DNA from: Bacteroidetes bacterium ADurb.Bin145 | GTDB taxonomy: Bacteria; Bacteroidota; Bacteroidia; Bacteroidales; VadinHA17 | DNA: 63,037 nt | Direction of reading: 5' to 3' | Assembly: GCA_002070505.1 (NCBI GenBank) | Contig: MWDJ01000017.1 | Coordinates: forward strand, 1 to 63,037 | In this document: in pieces, positions 27,163 through 37,195 of the stretch | Layout: every line of letters starts with the position of its first letter | Position numbering within the stretch: position 1 is the first letter of the stretch | Translations under genes and position numbers: made by a program | Notes under the pieces: generated by a model | Seen by the model: the letters and a program-made list of their open reading frames with translations, nothing else | What the model was told of the DNA's origin: nothing | Database searches by the model: none

Positions 27163-28314
27163 ATGGAAAAAAGAGATTATTACGAAGTACTGGGGGTATC
27201 CAAAAGCGCCACAAAGGAAGAGATAAAGAAAGCTTACAGGAAACAGGCACTAAAGTATCACCCTGACAAGAATCCTGGCAACAAGAAAGCGGAGGAGAAT
27301 TTCAAAGAGGCAGCTGAGGCTTATGAGGTACTCAGCAATGATGAAAAAAGAGCCAGGTATGATCGTTTTGGGCATGCAGGGATGGGTAGTACGGGTAACG
27401 GATACAGTGGCGGTGGGATGACTATGGAAGATATCTTCTCCTCTTTCGGGGATATCTTTGGAGATGCTTTTGGCGGCTTCGGAACTTTTGGCGGCAGCAG
27501 GCGCGGAGGCAGCAGGAGGGTTAACAAAGGTTCCAATCTCAGGGTTAAAGTCAAACTCACTCTTCAGGAGATTACAAACGGTGCTGAAAAGAAAATAAAG
27601 GTCAATAAATATGATACCTGCACCCAATGCGGAGGTTCCGGCGCAGCAGATTCAAACAGTTACTCCACATGTTCAACATGCAGGGGTTCCGGCCATGTGA
27701 CCCGGCTCACAAACACCCTGCTTGGACAGATGCAGACTACTTCAACATGTCCCGCCTGTAACGGTGAAGGGAAGATTATCACAAAGAAATGCACCGCCTG
27801 CTATGGGGAAGGCATTATTCAAAAAGAAGATATAATCAAGATCAATATTCCTGCGGGTGTTGGAAAAGGGATGCAGATGACTGTCAGCGGGAAAGGAAAT
27901 GCGGCCCGGAGAGGAGGTGTCAATGGCGACCTCCTTGTCGTTATTGACGAAGTCGATCATCCGGATCTGATAAGGGAAGGTAATGATCTGATATACAATC
28001 TATTCATTAGTATACCTGATGCCATTCTCGGCACCCATGTCGAAGTACCCACAGTAGATAATAATGTAAAGATAAAAATTGAACCCGGGACCCAACCCGG
28101 CAAGATCCTTAGGCTCAGGGGCAAGGGATTGCCTGAAGTAAACGGTTACGGGAGAGGCGATCTGCTCGTAAATGTAAATGTATGGATACCAAAAAACATT
28201 ACAAGAGATGAAGCCAGAATTATCGAAAAATTTAAGGAATCCGGCTCATTCAGACCCAATCCCGATAAAAACGACAAGGGATTCTTTGAAAGAATGAAAG
28301 GCTATTTTGAATAG
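27163..28314 (+). CDS. dnaJ: chaperone protein DnaJ
   Basis: This is a 383-residue type I J-protein that stimulates the DnaK ATPase and holds unfolded clients. It has the N-terminal J domain ([24 protein letters not shown], with HPD in YHPDKNPG) and a Gly/Phe-rich linker (about 75-125). A zinc domain has four CxxCxGxG-like repeats ([32 protein letters not shown]), followed by the C-terminal substrate-binding beta domains. The length and domain order are normal. It is co-directional with grpE and probably shares its promoter. Confidence 0.97.
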   Translation: MEKRDYYEVLGVSKSATKEEIKKAYRKQALKYHPDKNPGNKKAEENFKEAAEAYEVLSNDEKRARYDRFGHAGMGSTGNGYSGGGMTMEDIFSSFGDIFGDAFGGFGTFGGSRRGGSRRVNKGSNLRVKVKLTLQEITNGAEKKIKVNKYDTCTQCGGSGAADSNSYSTCSTCRGSGHVTRLTNTLLGQMQTTSTCPACNGEGKIITKKCTACYGEGIIQKEDIIKINIPAGVGKGMQMTVSGKGNAARRGGVNGDLLVVIDEVDHPDLIREGNDLIYNLFISIPDAILGTHVEVPTVDNNVKIKIEPGTQPGKILRLRGKGLPEVNGYGRGDLLVNVNVWIPKNITRDEARIIEKFKESGSFRPNPDKNDKGFFERMKGYFE

Positions 28315-28381
28315 AGAACCTCGTAGTAACAACAAGATTTTTAATATCTTTACCAATCTTTAAGATAAATCTAAAATAATT

Positions 28382-29290
28382 ATGCCACTTTTTGAAGCAA
28401 AAAACGTTGTCAAACAGTTCGGCTCTTTTACGGCTCTTGATAACGTAAGTATTTCTGTTCCTGCACAATGCATCTATGGGCTGCTTGGTCCCAATGGTGC
28501 GGGAAAGACTACATTGATCCGGATTATAAACCAGATCACCGGCCCTGATTCGGGAGAACTCTTTATAAATGGGAAGAAACTTACGCCTGATGATGTTCAG
28601 TTCATAGGTTACCTTCCTGAAGAAAGAGGCCTGTACAAAAAAATGAAGGTCGGAGAACAGGCTCTCTACCTGGCCCAGCTTAAGGGACTATCAAAAACGG
28701 AAGCCATGAAGAGACTGAAATACTGGTTCAGGAAACTTGATATAGTCGACTGGTGGGGCAAGAAGGTGGAGGAACTTTCAAAAGGCATGCAGCAAAAAGT
28801 TCAGTTCATCACAACAATCCTTCACGAGCCCTTACTTATAATCTTTGATGAACCTTTTACCGGTTTTGACCCGGTTAATACAAACACTATCAAAAATGAA
28901 ATTCTCTTCCTGAGGGAAAGAGGTGCCACTATAATTTTCTCAACACATAACATGGGGTCCGTTGAAGAACTATGCGATAATATTACACTTATAAACAAGG
29001 CTAAAACAATCCTTGAAGGAAGTGTTGATGAAATAAGAAAGCAATGGGCGGGAAATGAATATGACCTCACACTGAAGGGAGATGTCAGACTGCAAGGCAA
29101 TAATCATTTCAGTGTGTTGGACCAGAAGTCTGAGGATGGGAAAACCTCAGTCAGGATCAAGACCGCCGATAAGGTATCAACAAATGATATCCTGAATTTT
29201 ACTATGAGATCCGGAGAAATAATTGCATTCAATCCGGCTCTTCCATCCATGAACGAAATATTCATCAGGGTTGTTGAATCACGCAACTAA
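28382..29290 (+). CDS. ABC transporter ATP-binding protein (NatA-like)
   Basis: This 302-residue ATPase subunit has Walker A GPNGAGKTT (about 37-45), the signature LSKGMQQKV, Walker B LLIIFDEPF and the switch histidine in FSTHNM. A C-terminal extension of about 90 residues follows the nucleotide-binding domain, as in NatA/YhaQ-type exporters. The partner permease gene starts 27 bp downstream. This class exports ions, drugs or lipids; in Firmicutes NatAB exports sodium, but the substrate here is unknown. Confidence 0.92.
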   Translation: MPLFEAKNVVKQFGSFTALDNVSISVPAQCIYGLLGPNGAGKTTLIRIINQITGPDSGELFINGKKLTPDDVQFIGYLPEERGLYKKMKVGEQALYLAQLKGLSKTEAMKRLKYWFRKLDIVDWWGKKVEELSKGMQQKVQFITTILHEPLLIIFDEPFTGFDPVNTNTIKNEILFLRERGATIIFSTHNMGSVEELCDNITLINKAKTILEGSVDEIRKQWAGNEYDLTLKGDVRLQGNNHFSVLDQKSEDGKTSVRIKTADKVSTNDILNFTMRSGEIIAFNPALPSMNEIFIRVVESRN

Positions 29291-29317
29291 TTTTATCCAA
29301 ACTGAAAATCCCTTAAA

Positions 29318-30685
29318 ATGAGTAAAATATCTGTTATCATAAAGAGAGAATACATCACACGGGTAAGGAAAAAATCATTCATTATAATGACAATCCTGGC
29401 CCCGATACTAATGGCTGCGATAATTATTTTACCTACAGTCTTCATGATGAGTGACAAGGACAAGGACTTCAAGAAAATTGCCGTTATTGAAGATGGGTCG
29501 GATCTTTTCAGGAACGTAATTCCTAATACAAAGGATGCCGAATACGTGTACCTTGAAAATGCCGATATAAACGAACTTAAAAAGAATTTTGAGGCAAAGG
29601 GATATTATGGCATTTTATATATCTCACCTGAACTTGTTAATATACCCAATGCTATCCAACTTATCTCCAAACAAACACCCCCTATCGGCCTGATCGATCA
29701 TATCTCCGGTTCACTTGAAAAAGAGATCGAGCGACAGAAACTTCTTGCCTACAATATACAGAACCTTGATGATATCCTCAAAAATATAAATACCCAGGTC
29801 TCTGTTCAGACTATCAAGATTGATGACACCGGAAAGGTAAAGGAAACTAGTACAGGTATTGCAATGGCGATGGCATATATCGGGGGATTCCTGATGTATA
29901 TGCTTGTGTTCCTGTTCGGATCCCAAGTGATGAGGGGAGTGATTGAAGAAAAAACAAGCAGGGTTGTTGAAGTGATAGTTTCCTCAGTTAAGCCCGTACA
30001 GCTGATGATGGGGAAAATTATAGGCATTGCACTTGTAGGCCTTACGCAGTTCATGATATGGGTCATCCTTACCTTAGGTGTTGTGACATTTGTAAGAAGC
30101 ACAGTTCTTAAAAAGACAGATATTACTGAGATACCCCAAACCATTCCACAGAGCATAATGACTGAAAATCAGCTTCCCGGCGCAACGGCTGAAGCAAGCG
30201 CTGCTGAAATAAACCCTCAGCTGGCTGAATTCTCAAAGATCTTCGAAAGCGCAATGAACCAGGAATGGCTGCTGATAATCCTGGCTTTCATTTTTTACTT
30301 CATTACAGGATACCTGCTGTATGCGTCAGTTTTTGCGGCAATAGGATCTGCAGTAGATAATGAGACAGAGACTCAGCAGTTCATGATGCCTGTGACTATT
30401 CCCATCATCCTTGGCCTGATGGTAGCCGTGGGAACAATGCAGAATCCGGAAAGTTCAATTGCATTCTGGTGTTCGATAATTCCGCTTACGTCTCCTATAG
30501 TCATGATCGCAAGGATCCCTTTTGGAGTCCCTTTGTGGCAGCTTTTACTATCAATGGGATTGATGATCATTACTTTTCTGGCTTTTGTCTGGATGGCCGC
30601 CAAAGTGTACAGAACAGGCATTCTGATGTACGGCAAGAAAACATCCTGGAAAGAGATCTGGAAATGGCTGAAATACAGTGCATAG
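29318..30685 (+). CDS. ABC-2 type transporter permease (NatB-like)
   Basis: This 455-residue membrane subunit has the topology of NatB/YhaP permeases. One N-terminal helix (SFIIMTILAPILMAAIIILP) is followed by a large extracytoplasmic domain (about 45-175) and five or six clustered helices in the C-terminal half. The coupling region GVIEEKTSRVVEVIVSSVKPVQLMMGKIIG is characteristic of the family. It is adjacent to its ATPase gene and ends 56 bp before a response regulator gene. Co-regulation with that regulator is possible but not shown. Confidence 0.9.
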   Translation: MSKISVIIKREYITRVRKKSFIIMTILAPILMAAIIILPTVFMMSDKDKDFKKIAVIEDGSDLFRNVIPNTKDAEYVYLENADINELKKNFEAKGYYGILYISPELVNIPNAIQLISKQTPPIGLIDHISGSLEKEIERQKLLAYNIQNLDDILKNINTQVSVQTIKIDDTGKVKETSTGIAMAMAYIGGFLMYMLVFLFGSQVMRGVIEEKTSRVVEVIVSSVKPVQLMMGKIIGIALVGLTQFMIWVILTLGVVTFVRSTVLKKTDITEIPQTIPQSIMTENQLPGATAEASAAEINPQLAEFSKIFESAMNQEWLLIILAFIFYFITGYLLYASVFAAIGSAVDNETETQQFMMPVTIPIILGLMVAVGTMQNPESSIAFWCSIIPLTSPIVMIARIPFGVPLWQLLLSMGLMIITFLAFVWMAAKVYRTGILMYGKKTSWKEIWKWLKYSA

Positions 30686-30741
30686 ACTATTGAAAGTATC
30701 AGCTGTCGGAAACTTCTGACGATATTAAAACCTGAGCCATA

Positions 30742-31917
30742 ATGTCGAAGATTTTGGTCATTGATGATGAAAGAGCGATCCGGAACACTCTCAAGGATGT
30801 CCTGGAATATGAGAAGTATGAAGTTGACCTTGCTGAAGACGGCCCTTCCGGTCTTGAGCTTTTTTCAGAAAATAAATATGATATAGTCCTGTGTGATATT
30901 AAGATGCAGAAGATGGACGGTATAGAGGTTCTCCAGAAGATAATGGAGATCTCCACTATCACCCCTGTTGTGATGATATCCGGACACGGGAATATCGATA
31001 CTGCTGTAGAAGCTATCAAGAAAGGTGCTTACGACTTTCTGGAGAAGCCACTTGATCTGAACAGGCTCCTGATCACAATCCGTAATGCAATGGATAAATC
31101 ATCACTGATTACCCAGACACAGGTTCTGAGGAATAAGGTCAGTAAGATGTACGAAATAATAGGCGAGTCGGATGCTATTAAGAAAGTGAGGGAAATGATC
31201 GACAGAGTTGCCCCGACTGAAGCCAGGGTGCTGATAACCGGTGCCAATGGAACCGGGAAAGAACTCGTCGCTCATCAGATACACGAAAAAAGCAACAGGG
31301 CAAAAGGTCCTTTCGTCGAGGTTAACTGTGCAGCAATTCCGTCTGAACTGATCGAAAGTGAATTATTCGGGCACGAAAAAGGATCGTTCACCTCAGCAAT
31401 AAAACAGCGGATAGGAAAATTTGAGCAGGCCGACGGAGGAACACTTTTCCTCGATGAAATAGGAGATATGAGCTTATCAGCACAGGCTAAAGTATTGAGG
31501 GCTTTGCAGGAAAACCGTATCACACGGGTCGGATCCGACAAGGACATCCAGGTGAATGTAAGAGTCGTGACAGCCACAAACAAGAACATCAAGAAGGAGA
31601 TCGAGTCTAATAATTTCAGGGAAGATCTTTACCACCGCCTCAGCGTTATTCTTATTCATGTTCCCACACTGAACGAACGGGTAGAAGATATCCCTCTTCT
31701 TGCGGAACATTTTAACTCATTGATCTGCAAAGAATACGGCATGGGTAAGAAGGTAATAAGGAAAGATGCAATAAAAGAACTTCAGAAGATTCAGTGGACC
31801 GGTAACATAAGGGAATTCAGGAATGTTCTTGAAAGGCTGATAATATTGTGCAGGGACGAAATTACGGGAGCCGACGTTCTCGCCTATGCAAGACCTGTCT
31901 CAGGTGGTAATGTATAA
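30742..31917 (+). CDS. NtrC-like response regulator lacking a DNA-binding domain
   Basis: This 391-residue sigma-54 activator-type protein has a receiver domain (residues 1-120; DD at 8-9, phospho-acceptor Asp52, Lys102) joined to an AAA+ domain. The AAA+ motifs are Walker A GANGTGKE at 167-174 and Walker B FLDEIGD at 236-242. The sigma-54-contacting loop is GSFTSA at 214-219 instead of the usual GAFTGA. The chain ends 25 residues after the WTGNIREFRNVLERLI helix, so the Fis-type helix-turn-helix of NtrC is absent. I looked past the stop for a frameshifted domain and saw none. No partner histidine kinase is adjacent. Confidence 0.9.
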   Translation: MSKILVIDDERAIRNTLKDVLEYEKYEVDLAEDGPSGLELFSENKYDIVLCDIKMQKMDGIEVLQKIMEISTITPVVMISGHGNIDTAVEAIKKGAYDFLEKPLDLNRLLITIRNAMDKSSLITQTQVLRNKVSKMYEIIGESDAIKKVREMIDRVAPTEARVLITGANGTGKELVAHQIHEKSNRAKGPFVEVNCAAIPSELIESELFGHEKGSFTSAIKQRIGKFEQADGGTLFLDEIGDMSLSAQAKVLRALQENRITRVGSDKDIQVNVRVVTATNKNIKKEIESNNFREDLYHRLSVILIHVPTLNERVEDIPLLAEHFNSLICKEYGMGKKVIRKDAIKELQKIQWTGNIREFRNVLERLIILCRDEITGADVLAYARPVSGGNV

Positions 31918-32009
31918 CTCATAAGGGTACTTAAAATTATTATCCTGCCCGGTCATACCGAAGCTGGAAATGCCGGCAATAATGCCCTCAGACAAAAACC
32001 TGCATAGAG

Positions 32010-33569
32010 TTATGAATCAACCCGCTTTTTGATCTTAAGGACTTGTCCGACCTTTATTTTCTGGGGATCAGTAATATTATTCAATGTCAGGACCTCAGTG
32101 GTAGTAACGTTGCTGTACATTTTGACGATATCCCAGATTGTGTCTCCAGAACGGACAACATGTGTTACATATTCTGAATCAGGCTCAGAAGTCAGAACCG
32201 GTGCAACCGGAGAGACAGGTACGGCCGTTTTGCCGATAGAGGCCTGTTTTTCAGCAAATGACATTGAATTTATCCTTGAATAATTTTCTGCATTTGCAGG
32301 ATCGACATAAATGACTATCTCCTGTCCTATCCTGATTGTATTACGATAAATATTATTCCAGTACCGGAGATCGGATAATCCAACATGGTACCATTCTGAA
32401 ATAAATCCAAGATTATCTCCTTCCTTCACTGTATAAAGCAGCTTTGTTTTACCTTTTATATCCGGCGGAACGAATGCTGCTCTTGCAGGATCAGCTATTA
32501 GGGTAGCCTTGTCAAGATAGATTTCAGATTTATAGCTTCTTATAGTATCGTTCATATCAATAAAATTGCCCAGATGGTTCAGCGGAAGGGTAAGTGATGA
32601 AGGTTTAGTTGATCCAGGTACAAGGCCGGTCCTGTATTGAGGATTGAGCGCCCTCAGTTCGCCGAGTGACAATCCCATAACCTCTGATATCTGGGTAAGA
32701 TGAATATCCTTGTTCAGCATAATTGTATCAGTAGCAATAGGGAAGTCAATGGGTACAGGCTGGATATTATGTTCCGGGTAATAATTTATTGCATAAGCAG
32801 CTGCAATGAACTGAGGTATGTAACCCCTTGTTTCACGGGGAAGCCTGTAGTAGATCTGCCAGTAATCCTTCCTGTTTCCTGATCTCCTGATAGCTTTGTT
32901 AACATTGCCGGGGCCGCAGTTATAGGCCGCAATGACAAGTATCCAGTCTTTGTAGATATCATAAAGGTCCCTTATATATCTTGCGGCTGCATGTGTGGCC
33001 TTGACCGGATCCCTGCGCTCATCGACAATCGAGTTGATTGTCAGTCCGTAAGACCTTCCTGTACTGTAAATGAACTGCCACAGGCCCGTTGCACCTGACC
33101 TCCTGTTTACTGCATTGGGATTGAGAGCGGATTCAATGACCGCCATATATTTCAGTTCGACTGGAAGTCCATAATAATCAAAGACATCCTCGATCATAGG
33201 GAAATAATAATCTTTCAGTCCCAGCATCACTTTAAACTGAGGCCGTTTCTTTATTGTATAAACATGGATATGGTTCCTGATTATATTGTTATAGTTAAGC
33301 TTTATAATTGAATTGATCTTTGCTATTCTGCTTGTATAAACCGAATCGGGATATTGTATGCCTGTGGTATCATCATATAAAATCCATGGATTATTCTCGA
33401 GAGCTTTTTTAACATACCAGTCATTGACCAGGCTGTCAAGGTCGGTGCTTATCTTTTGGGAATTAATGTCATCCTGCTGTATGATAATTGTGTCTGATAC
33501 CGTAAAAGCACCTGCAAGCTGTGTTGCAAGGAAAAAAAGTACCATCAGTATTCTTATTTTCTTCATCAT
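32010..33569 (-). CDS. mltD: membrane-bound lytic transglycosylase D-like, SLT plus two LysM domains
   Basis: This 519-residue peptidoglycan-cleaving enzyme cuts glycan strands to give 1,6-anhydro-muropeptides. A signal peptide (1-21, ending LAGAF) is followed by an SLT domain. In that domain the catalytic Glu146 lies in MAVIESALNPNAVNRRSGATGLWQF, with the family blocks YNCGPGNVNKAI and YYRLPRETRGYIPQFIAA. Two LysM domains follow (YTVKEGDNLGFISEWY about 385-430 and HVVRSGDTIWDIVKMY about 472-516). Two ATG codons in tandem begin the gene. It is the last of the parA-parB-DUF5683-mltD run, 12 bp after the DUF5683 stop. Confidence 0.93.
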   Translation of the reverse strand: MMKKIRILMVLFFLATQLAGAFTVSDTIIIQQDDINSQKISTDLDSLVNDWYVKKALENNPWILYDDTTGIQYPDSVYTSRIAKINSIIKLNYNNIIRNHIHVYTIKKRPQFKVMLGLKDYYFPMIEDVFDYYGLPVELKYMAVIESALNPNAVNRRSGATGLWQFIYSTGRSYGLTINSIVDERRDPVKATHAAARYIRDLYDIYKDWILVIAAYNCGPGNVNKAIRRSGNRKDYWQIYYRLPRETRGYIPQFIAAAYAINYYPEHNIQPVPIDFPIATDTIMLNKDIHLTQISEVMGLSLGELRALNPQYRTGLVPGSTKPSSLTLPLNHLGNFIDMNDTIRSYKSEIYLDKATLIADPARAAFVPPDIKGKTKLLYTVKEGDNLGFISEWYHVGLSDLRYWNNIYRNTIRIGQEIVIYVDPANAENYSRINSMSFAEKQASIGKTAVPVSPVAPVLTSEPDSEYVTHVVRSGDTIWDIVKMYSNVTTTEVLTLNNITDPQKIKVGQVLKIKKRVDS

Positions 33570-33581
33570 AATTTCAATTAA

Positions 33582-34217
33582 TCAAAAACTAAATTTCAGG
33601 TTTACTGTAAAGCCCGTCAGTGACTGCCCGTATAAAGGCATCTGAACAGGTTCTAATGCCAATCTGAGATTATCGCTGACATCAAAATCCGACAGACTAG
33701 CATCGACATTTGCGTCGAGGACGGTTACGAGCAACCATGCTGCGATGCCAATATACGAAAGATCGCGGTATTTTCTGAAATAATCAACCTGCCTTAACAT
33801 TCTTTCCCTGTACCATTCGGCATTTGATGGATCATAAGTATCGGGGTGCAATACGGGGTCGTATGTTGAAGGATCGGCATTTTTAATAAGAGCCCGGTAT
33901 GAATCTGTTTCCGGTATCTTATCAGTGAAATCCTGATAGGCTTTAATAAAAGTATTATAATTTGTAGAGTTATAATGAATTGCATAAATAATCCCTCCAA
34001 ACCCAGCATAAACGAGTGGGACCTTCCAGTATTTTTTATTATATATCTGTCCCATTCCCGGAAATGCCAGGGCAAGCATTGTTGCTCTCAAAGGATCTTT
34101 CTTTGAGACACTTTTTACAGCGTGGGCAACAGACAGAGTATCCTGAGCATTGATGTTTTTTACTGAACAACCCAGGAGTATTAAAAGAAGCAATGATATT
34201 TTACAGTACGCCTTCAA
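33582..34217 (-). CDS. DUF5683 membrane protein
   Basis: This 211-residue Bacteroidota protein is of the DUF5683 family. An N-terminal hydrophobic signal (LLLLILLGCSVKNINA) could be a lipoprotein signal with Cys17. The conserved block ATMLALAFPGMGQIYNKKYWKVPLVYAGFG is followed by a second hydrophobic stretch (YIGIAAWLLVTVLDANVDASL). The C-terminus LTGFTVNLKFSF resembles an outer-membrane beta-strand ending. No ATG fits the reading frame upstream of the signal sequence, so a TTG start at 34217 is used. It sits between parB and mltD, a conserved order in the phylum. Function is unknown. Confidence 0.82.
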   Translation of the reverse strand: MKAYCKISLLLLILLGCSVKNINAQDTLSVAHAVKSVSKKDPLRATMLALAFPGMGQIYNKKYWKVPLVYAGFGGIIYAIHYNSTNYNTFIKAYQDFTDKIPETDSYRALIKNADPSTYDPVLHPDTYDPSNAEWYRERMLRQVDYFRKYRDLSYIGIAAWLLVTVLDANVDASLSDFDVSDNLRLALEPVQMPLYGQSLTGFTVNLKFSF

Positions 34218-34280
34218 AACACATATCTGCCGGGAGAGAACTCCGGCATTCTGATAACGGCGCGATAAAGATAATATTTT

Positions 34281-35168
34281 TCAGGAGTTGAGACGATCAA
34301 ACACACCCAAAACGCGTTCCATCTCTTCCGGATTTTCGAATGGTATCACTATTTTCCCTTTGCCCTGTTCGTTTATCCTGAAGCTTACCTTTGCAGAGAA
34401 AATCCTGTTGAGGTGCTCGGTAAGCTGTATGAAATCATCATTGAGTTTCTTTTTTCTTTCAATTTTATGCGGGTCTTTTGATTGTTCAGCCTGAAGGTCT
34501 CTCACCAGTTCTTCGACCTGTCTTACAGAAAGATCCCCCTCGATTATCTTATAATATACGTTAATCTGCTTTTTAGGATCTTCAATATTAATAAGTGTCC
34601 GGGCGTGACCCATCATAAGCTGTTTATTCCGGATACCAAGCTGAATTTCTGCCGGTAATTTCAGAAGTCTGAGATAATTGGCTACAGTCGATCTTTGTTT
34701 CCCCACTCTTTCACTCAATTCTTCCTGTGTAAGCTTGCACTCTTCCGTAAGGCGCTGGAAGCAGATTGCCACTTCTATTGCATCAAGGTCTTCCCTCTGA
34801 ATGTTTTCTACAAGAGCCAGTTCAAGCATTGCCTGATCATCGGCTGTTCTTATGTATGCAGGGACATGCGTCAGTCCTGCAAGCTTGGCTGCTCTCAAGC
34901 GCCTCTCACCTGCTATCAGCTGATATCTGCCGTTTGCTGCCTCTCTGACAGTAAGCGGTTGAATAACCCCCAGTTTCCTGATTGATGCTGCAAGCTCTTC
35001 GAGTGACTGTGCATCAAACGTGGTCCTTGGCTGAAAAGGATTCCCGTCAATTGAATCTATCAAAATATCTTTGTTTGCTTCCACTTTTTTTTCCAGGATT
35101 TCTTTTTCAACACCATCAATCAGAGCTCCAAGTCCTCTTCCCAATGCATTTTTTTTTGCCATATCCAT
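34281..35168 (-). CDS. parB: chromosome partitioning protein ParB
   Basis: This 295-residue centromere-binding CTP switch protein has the N-terminal ALGRGLGALI motif that stimulates ParA, and ParB/Srx boxes (QPLTVREAANGRYQLIAGERRLRAAKLAG and the CTP-binding ENIQREDLDAIE). A central helix-turn-helix for parS (LTQEELSERVGKQRSTVANYLRLLKLP) and a C-terminal dimer domain follow. The first of two close ATG codons (35168) is chosen because GAGG lies 9 bp upstream. The gene begins four bases after the parA stop. No full parS site was found in the window. Confidence 0.95.
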   Translation of the reverse strand: MDMAKKNALGRGLGALIDGVEKEILEKKVEANKDILIDSIDGNPFQPRTTFDAQSLEELAASIRKLGVIQPLTVREAANGRYQLIAGERRLRAAKLAGLTHVPAYIRTADDQAMLELALVENIQREDLDAIEVAICFQRLTEECKLTQEELSERVGKQRSTVANYLRLLKLPAEIQLGIRNKQLMMGHARTLINIEDPKKQINVYYKIIEGDLSVRQVEELVRDLQAEQSKDPHKIERKKKLNDDFIQLTEHLNRIFSAKVSFRINEQGKGKIVIPFENPEEMERVLGVFDRLNS

Positions 35169-35172
35169 AATT

Positions 35173-35955
35173 TTAAACCTCGTTTACTTTTGCTTCGACT
35201 TTCTCTATCAACTCCCTGGCAAGATTAAGGTAGTTGACAGTACCTCTTGAATCAGCGTCATATAGTATTGCCGGCTGTCCGAAGCTTGGAGCTTCTGAAA
35301 GCTTGACATTTCTCTGGATAATAGTTTTGAATACCATTTGCTGGAAGTGTTTATTAACTTCGTCTGCTACCTGGTTTGAAAGTCTCAGCCTGTTATCATA
35401 CATTGTAAGCAGGAATCCCTCTATCTCGAGATCAGAATTGAGATTACCCTGTATTATTTTTATCGTATTTAAGAGTTTCCCGAGCCCTTCAAGTGCAAAA
35501 TACTCGCACTGAACAGGAATGATAACTGAATTTGATGCTGTTAATGCATTCACAGTAAGAAGTCCGAGAGACGGAGAACAGTCGACAAGGATATAATCGT
35601 AATTATCCCTGATCTTATAAAGCAGATTCTTCAGGATCTTTTCTCTTTCGGGTCTGTCAAGCATCTCTATTTCTGCACCCACCAGATCAATATTTGACGG
35701 CATCAGAGACAGGTTTTCCACTTCACATTTCAGTATTGCCTCTTCCGGATCCTTGCCATCGATAAGGCAATCATAAATTGTGCATTTAATATTCCGGGTA
35801 TCCACTCCCACGCCAGAGGTAGCGTTTGCCTGCGGATCGGCATCTACTATAAGTACCTTCTTCTCGAGTGCTGCCAGGCTTGCGGCCAGATTAATCGCCG
35901 TTGTGGTCTTCCCTACTCCACCTTTTTGATTAGCAATAGCTATTATCCTTCCCAT
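35173..35955 (-). CDS. parA: chromosome partitioning ATPase ParA (Soj)
   Basis: This 260-residue ParA/MinD-type ATPase moves the ParB-bound origin region over the nucleoid. The deviant Walker [19 protein letters not shown] (11-28) and Walker B region [20 protein letters not shown] are clear. The frame runs upstream to 36069, but the start is placed at the ATG at 35955 ([13 protein letters not shown]). Family members begin there, and GAGG lies 8 bp before it. It heads the parA-parB-DUF5683-mltD run. The lack of a plasmid-type partner context and the housekeeping neighbours indicate the chromosomal system. Confidence 0.95.
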   Translation of the reverse strand: MGRIIAIANQKGGVGKTTTAINLAASLAALEKKVLIVDADPQANATSGVGVDTRNIKCTIYDCLIDGKDPEEAILKCEVENLSLMPSNIDLVGAEIEMLDRPEREKILKNLLYKIRDNYDYILVDCSPSLGLLTVNALTASNSVIIPVQCEYFALEGLGKLLNTIKIIQGNLNSDLEIEGFLLTMYDNRLRLSNQVADEVNKHFQQMVFKTIIQRNVKLSEAPSFGQPAILYDADSRGTVNYLNLARELIEKVEAKVNEV

Positions 35956-36241
35956 TTCTTTACCTCGCTTTTTTAATTGCTTTTGAGCTTCAAATTTACT
36001 ATTAATAGCTCCATGGCCCGGGAAACCCGAAGATGTAATTGTAAACATTTCGTTTGTGGTTTTCAACACTTTATTAACATCACCTCAAATTAACAATCTC
36101 TGTATTGTGCTGATTTATAGATACATATAATACATGACGACTAATAGTTAATAAGTTCTTATTCTAATATTTCTGATTAAAACAGAGGTTCCGGATTCAT
36201 GATTTATTCTCATCTTTATATCAGCGTTAAAATTTATTTAA

Positions 36242-37195
36242 ATGGCATCTGATAAAGTTCGTCCTGAATGGTTTACAATTGTCAATCCGAATGCGGGTAA
36301 TGGCAAGGGGAAAAAGGACTGGAACAGGATAGCAGGACTTTTTGAAAACAAAGGTATCCCGGTTGTTCCAAAGTTCACTGAAAAGAAACTGCAGGCTATC
36401 GAGTTTGCAAGGGATGCAATTGGTGACGGATTCAGAAAAATAATCGCTGTCGGAGGTGACGGTACACTGAATGAAGTGATAAACGGGATTTTCAGTCAGG
36501 AATACTGCCCCGGGAAAGATATTTCAGTAGGTATGATACCTGTAGGTACAGGTAACGACTGGGGAAGAATGTTCGGTATCCCGCTGGTTTATGAAGCTGC
36601 CGTTGATGTAATAAAGCAAAATAAGCTTCTGCTCCACGATATTGGCGTATTAACCTACCACAATGGCAGCGAACAGAATAAAAGATATTTCATAAATATT
36701 GCAGGCCTTGGATTTGAAGCTCTCGTTGTAAGAAAGACCAACAGACAGAAAGACAGGGGAAGAAGCAACCAGACAATTTATTTCTTTAATCTTCTGACAA
36801 GTCTTATTGCCTATAAGAAAACAAATGTGGCTCTGGAAATCGACGGCAGGCAATATTCAGCAAAGATATTTTCAATAAACGTCGGGAACGGCAGATATTG
36901 CGGAGGAGGCATGAGGCAGACACCGGAGGCCCTTCCTGATGACGGTCTTCTTGATATTACAGTTATAAGGGAAATGGGGAGAATAGAAATTATCAAGAAT
37001 CTTAAGATCCTGTATGACGGTACAATCCTCAGTCACCCTAAAGTTGACGGATACCGCAGTAAAAACCTGAAAGTTACATCTGAAGCTATTCTCTATGCTG
37101 AAGCTGATGGTGAATCACTTGGACATACTCCTGTCGAGTTCAGTATTATCCCTGCAGCTGTGAATGTGGTTTATGGCATGAAGATCATTCCGTGA
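36242..37195 (+). CDS. diacylglycerol/lipid kinase family protein
   Basis: This 317-residue lipid kinase is of the DgkB/YegS family with a DAGK catalytic domain. Diagnostic motifs are TIVNPNAGNGKGKKDW (nucleotide-binding start), AVGGDGTLNEVINGI and PVGTGNDWGRMFGIP. The C-terminal beta-sandwich domain includes NGRYCGGGMRQTPEALPDDGLLDI. It phosphorylates diacylglycerol or a related lipid such as a sphingoid base, on the cytoplasmic face of the membrane. Bacteroidota make sphingolipids, so that alternative should be kept in mind. Its 3' end overlaps the convergent glutaminyl cyclase gene by 11 bp. Confidence 0.9.
   Translation: MASDKVRPEWFTIVNPNAGNGKGKKDWNRIAGLFENKGIPVVPKFTEKKLQAIEFARDAIGDGFRKIIAVGGDGTLNEVINGIFSQEYCPGKDISVGMIPVGTGNDWGRMFGIPLVYEAAVDVIKQNKLLLHDIGVLTYHNGSEQNKRYFINIAGLGFEALVVRKTNRQKDRGRSNQTIYFFNLLTSLIAYKKTNVALEIDGRQYSAKIFSINVGNGRYCGGGMRQTPEALPDDGLLDITVIREMGRIEIIKNLKILYDGTILSHPKVDGYRSKNLKVTSEAILYAEADGESLGHTPVEFSIIPAAVNVVYGMKIIP

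Noticed and set aside
31918-32009. A frameshifted DNA-binding domain after the NtrC-like regulator
   Set aside because: The three forward frames after the stop show no helix-turn-helix pattern and only a short gap before mltD.
32829-32845. A parS-like half-site (TGTTTCACG) near parB
   Set aside because: The second half does not match (about 12 of 16 positions in total), and it lies inside the mltD coding sequence in a conserved protein segment, so chance is more likely.
35956-36069. A 38-residue N-terminal extension of ParA
   Set aside because: Family members begin at [13 protein letters not shown], and a ribosome binding site is placed for the ATG at 35955.
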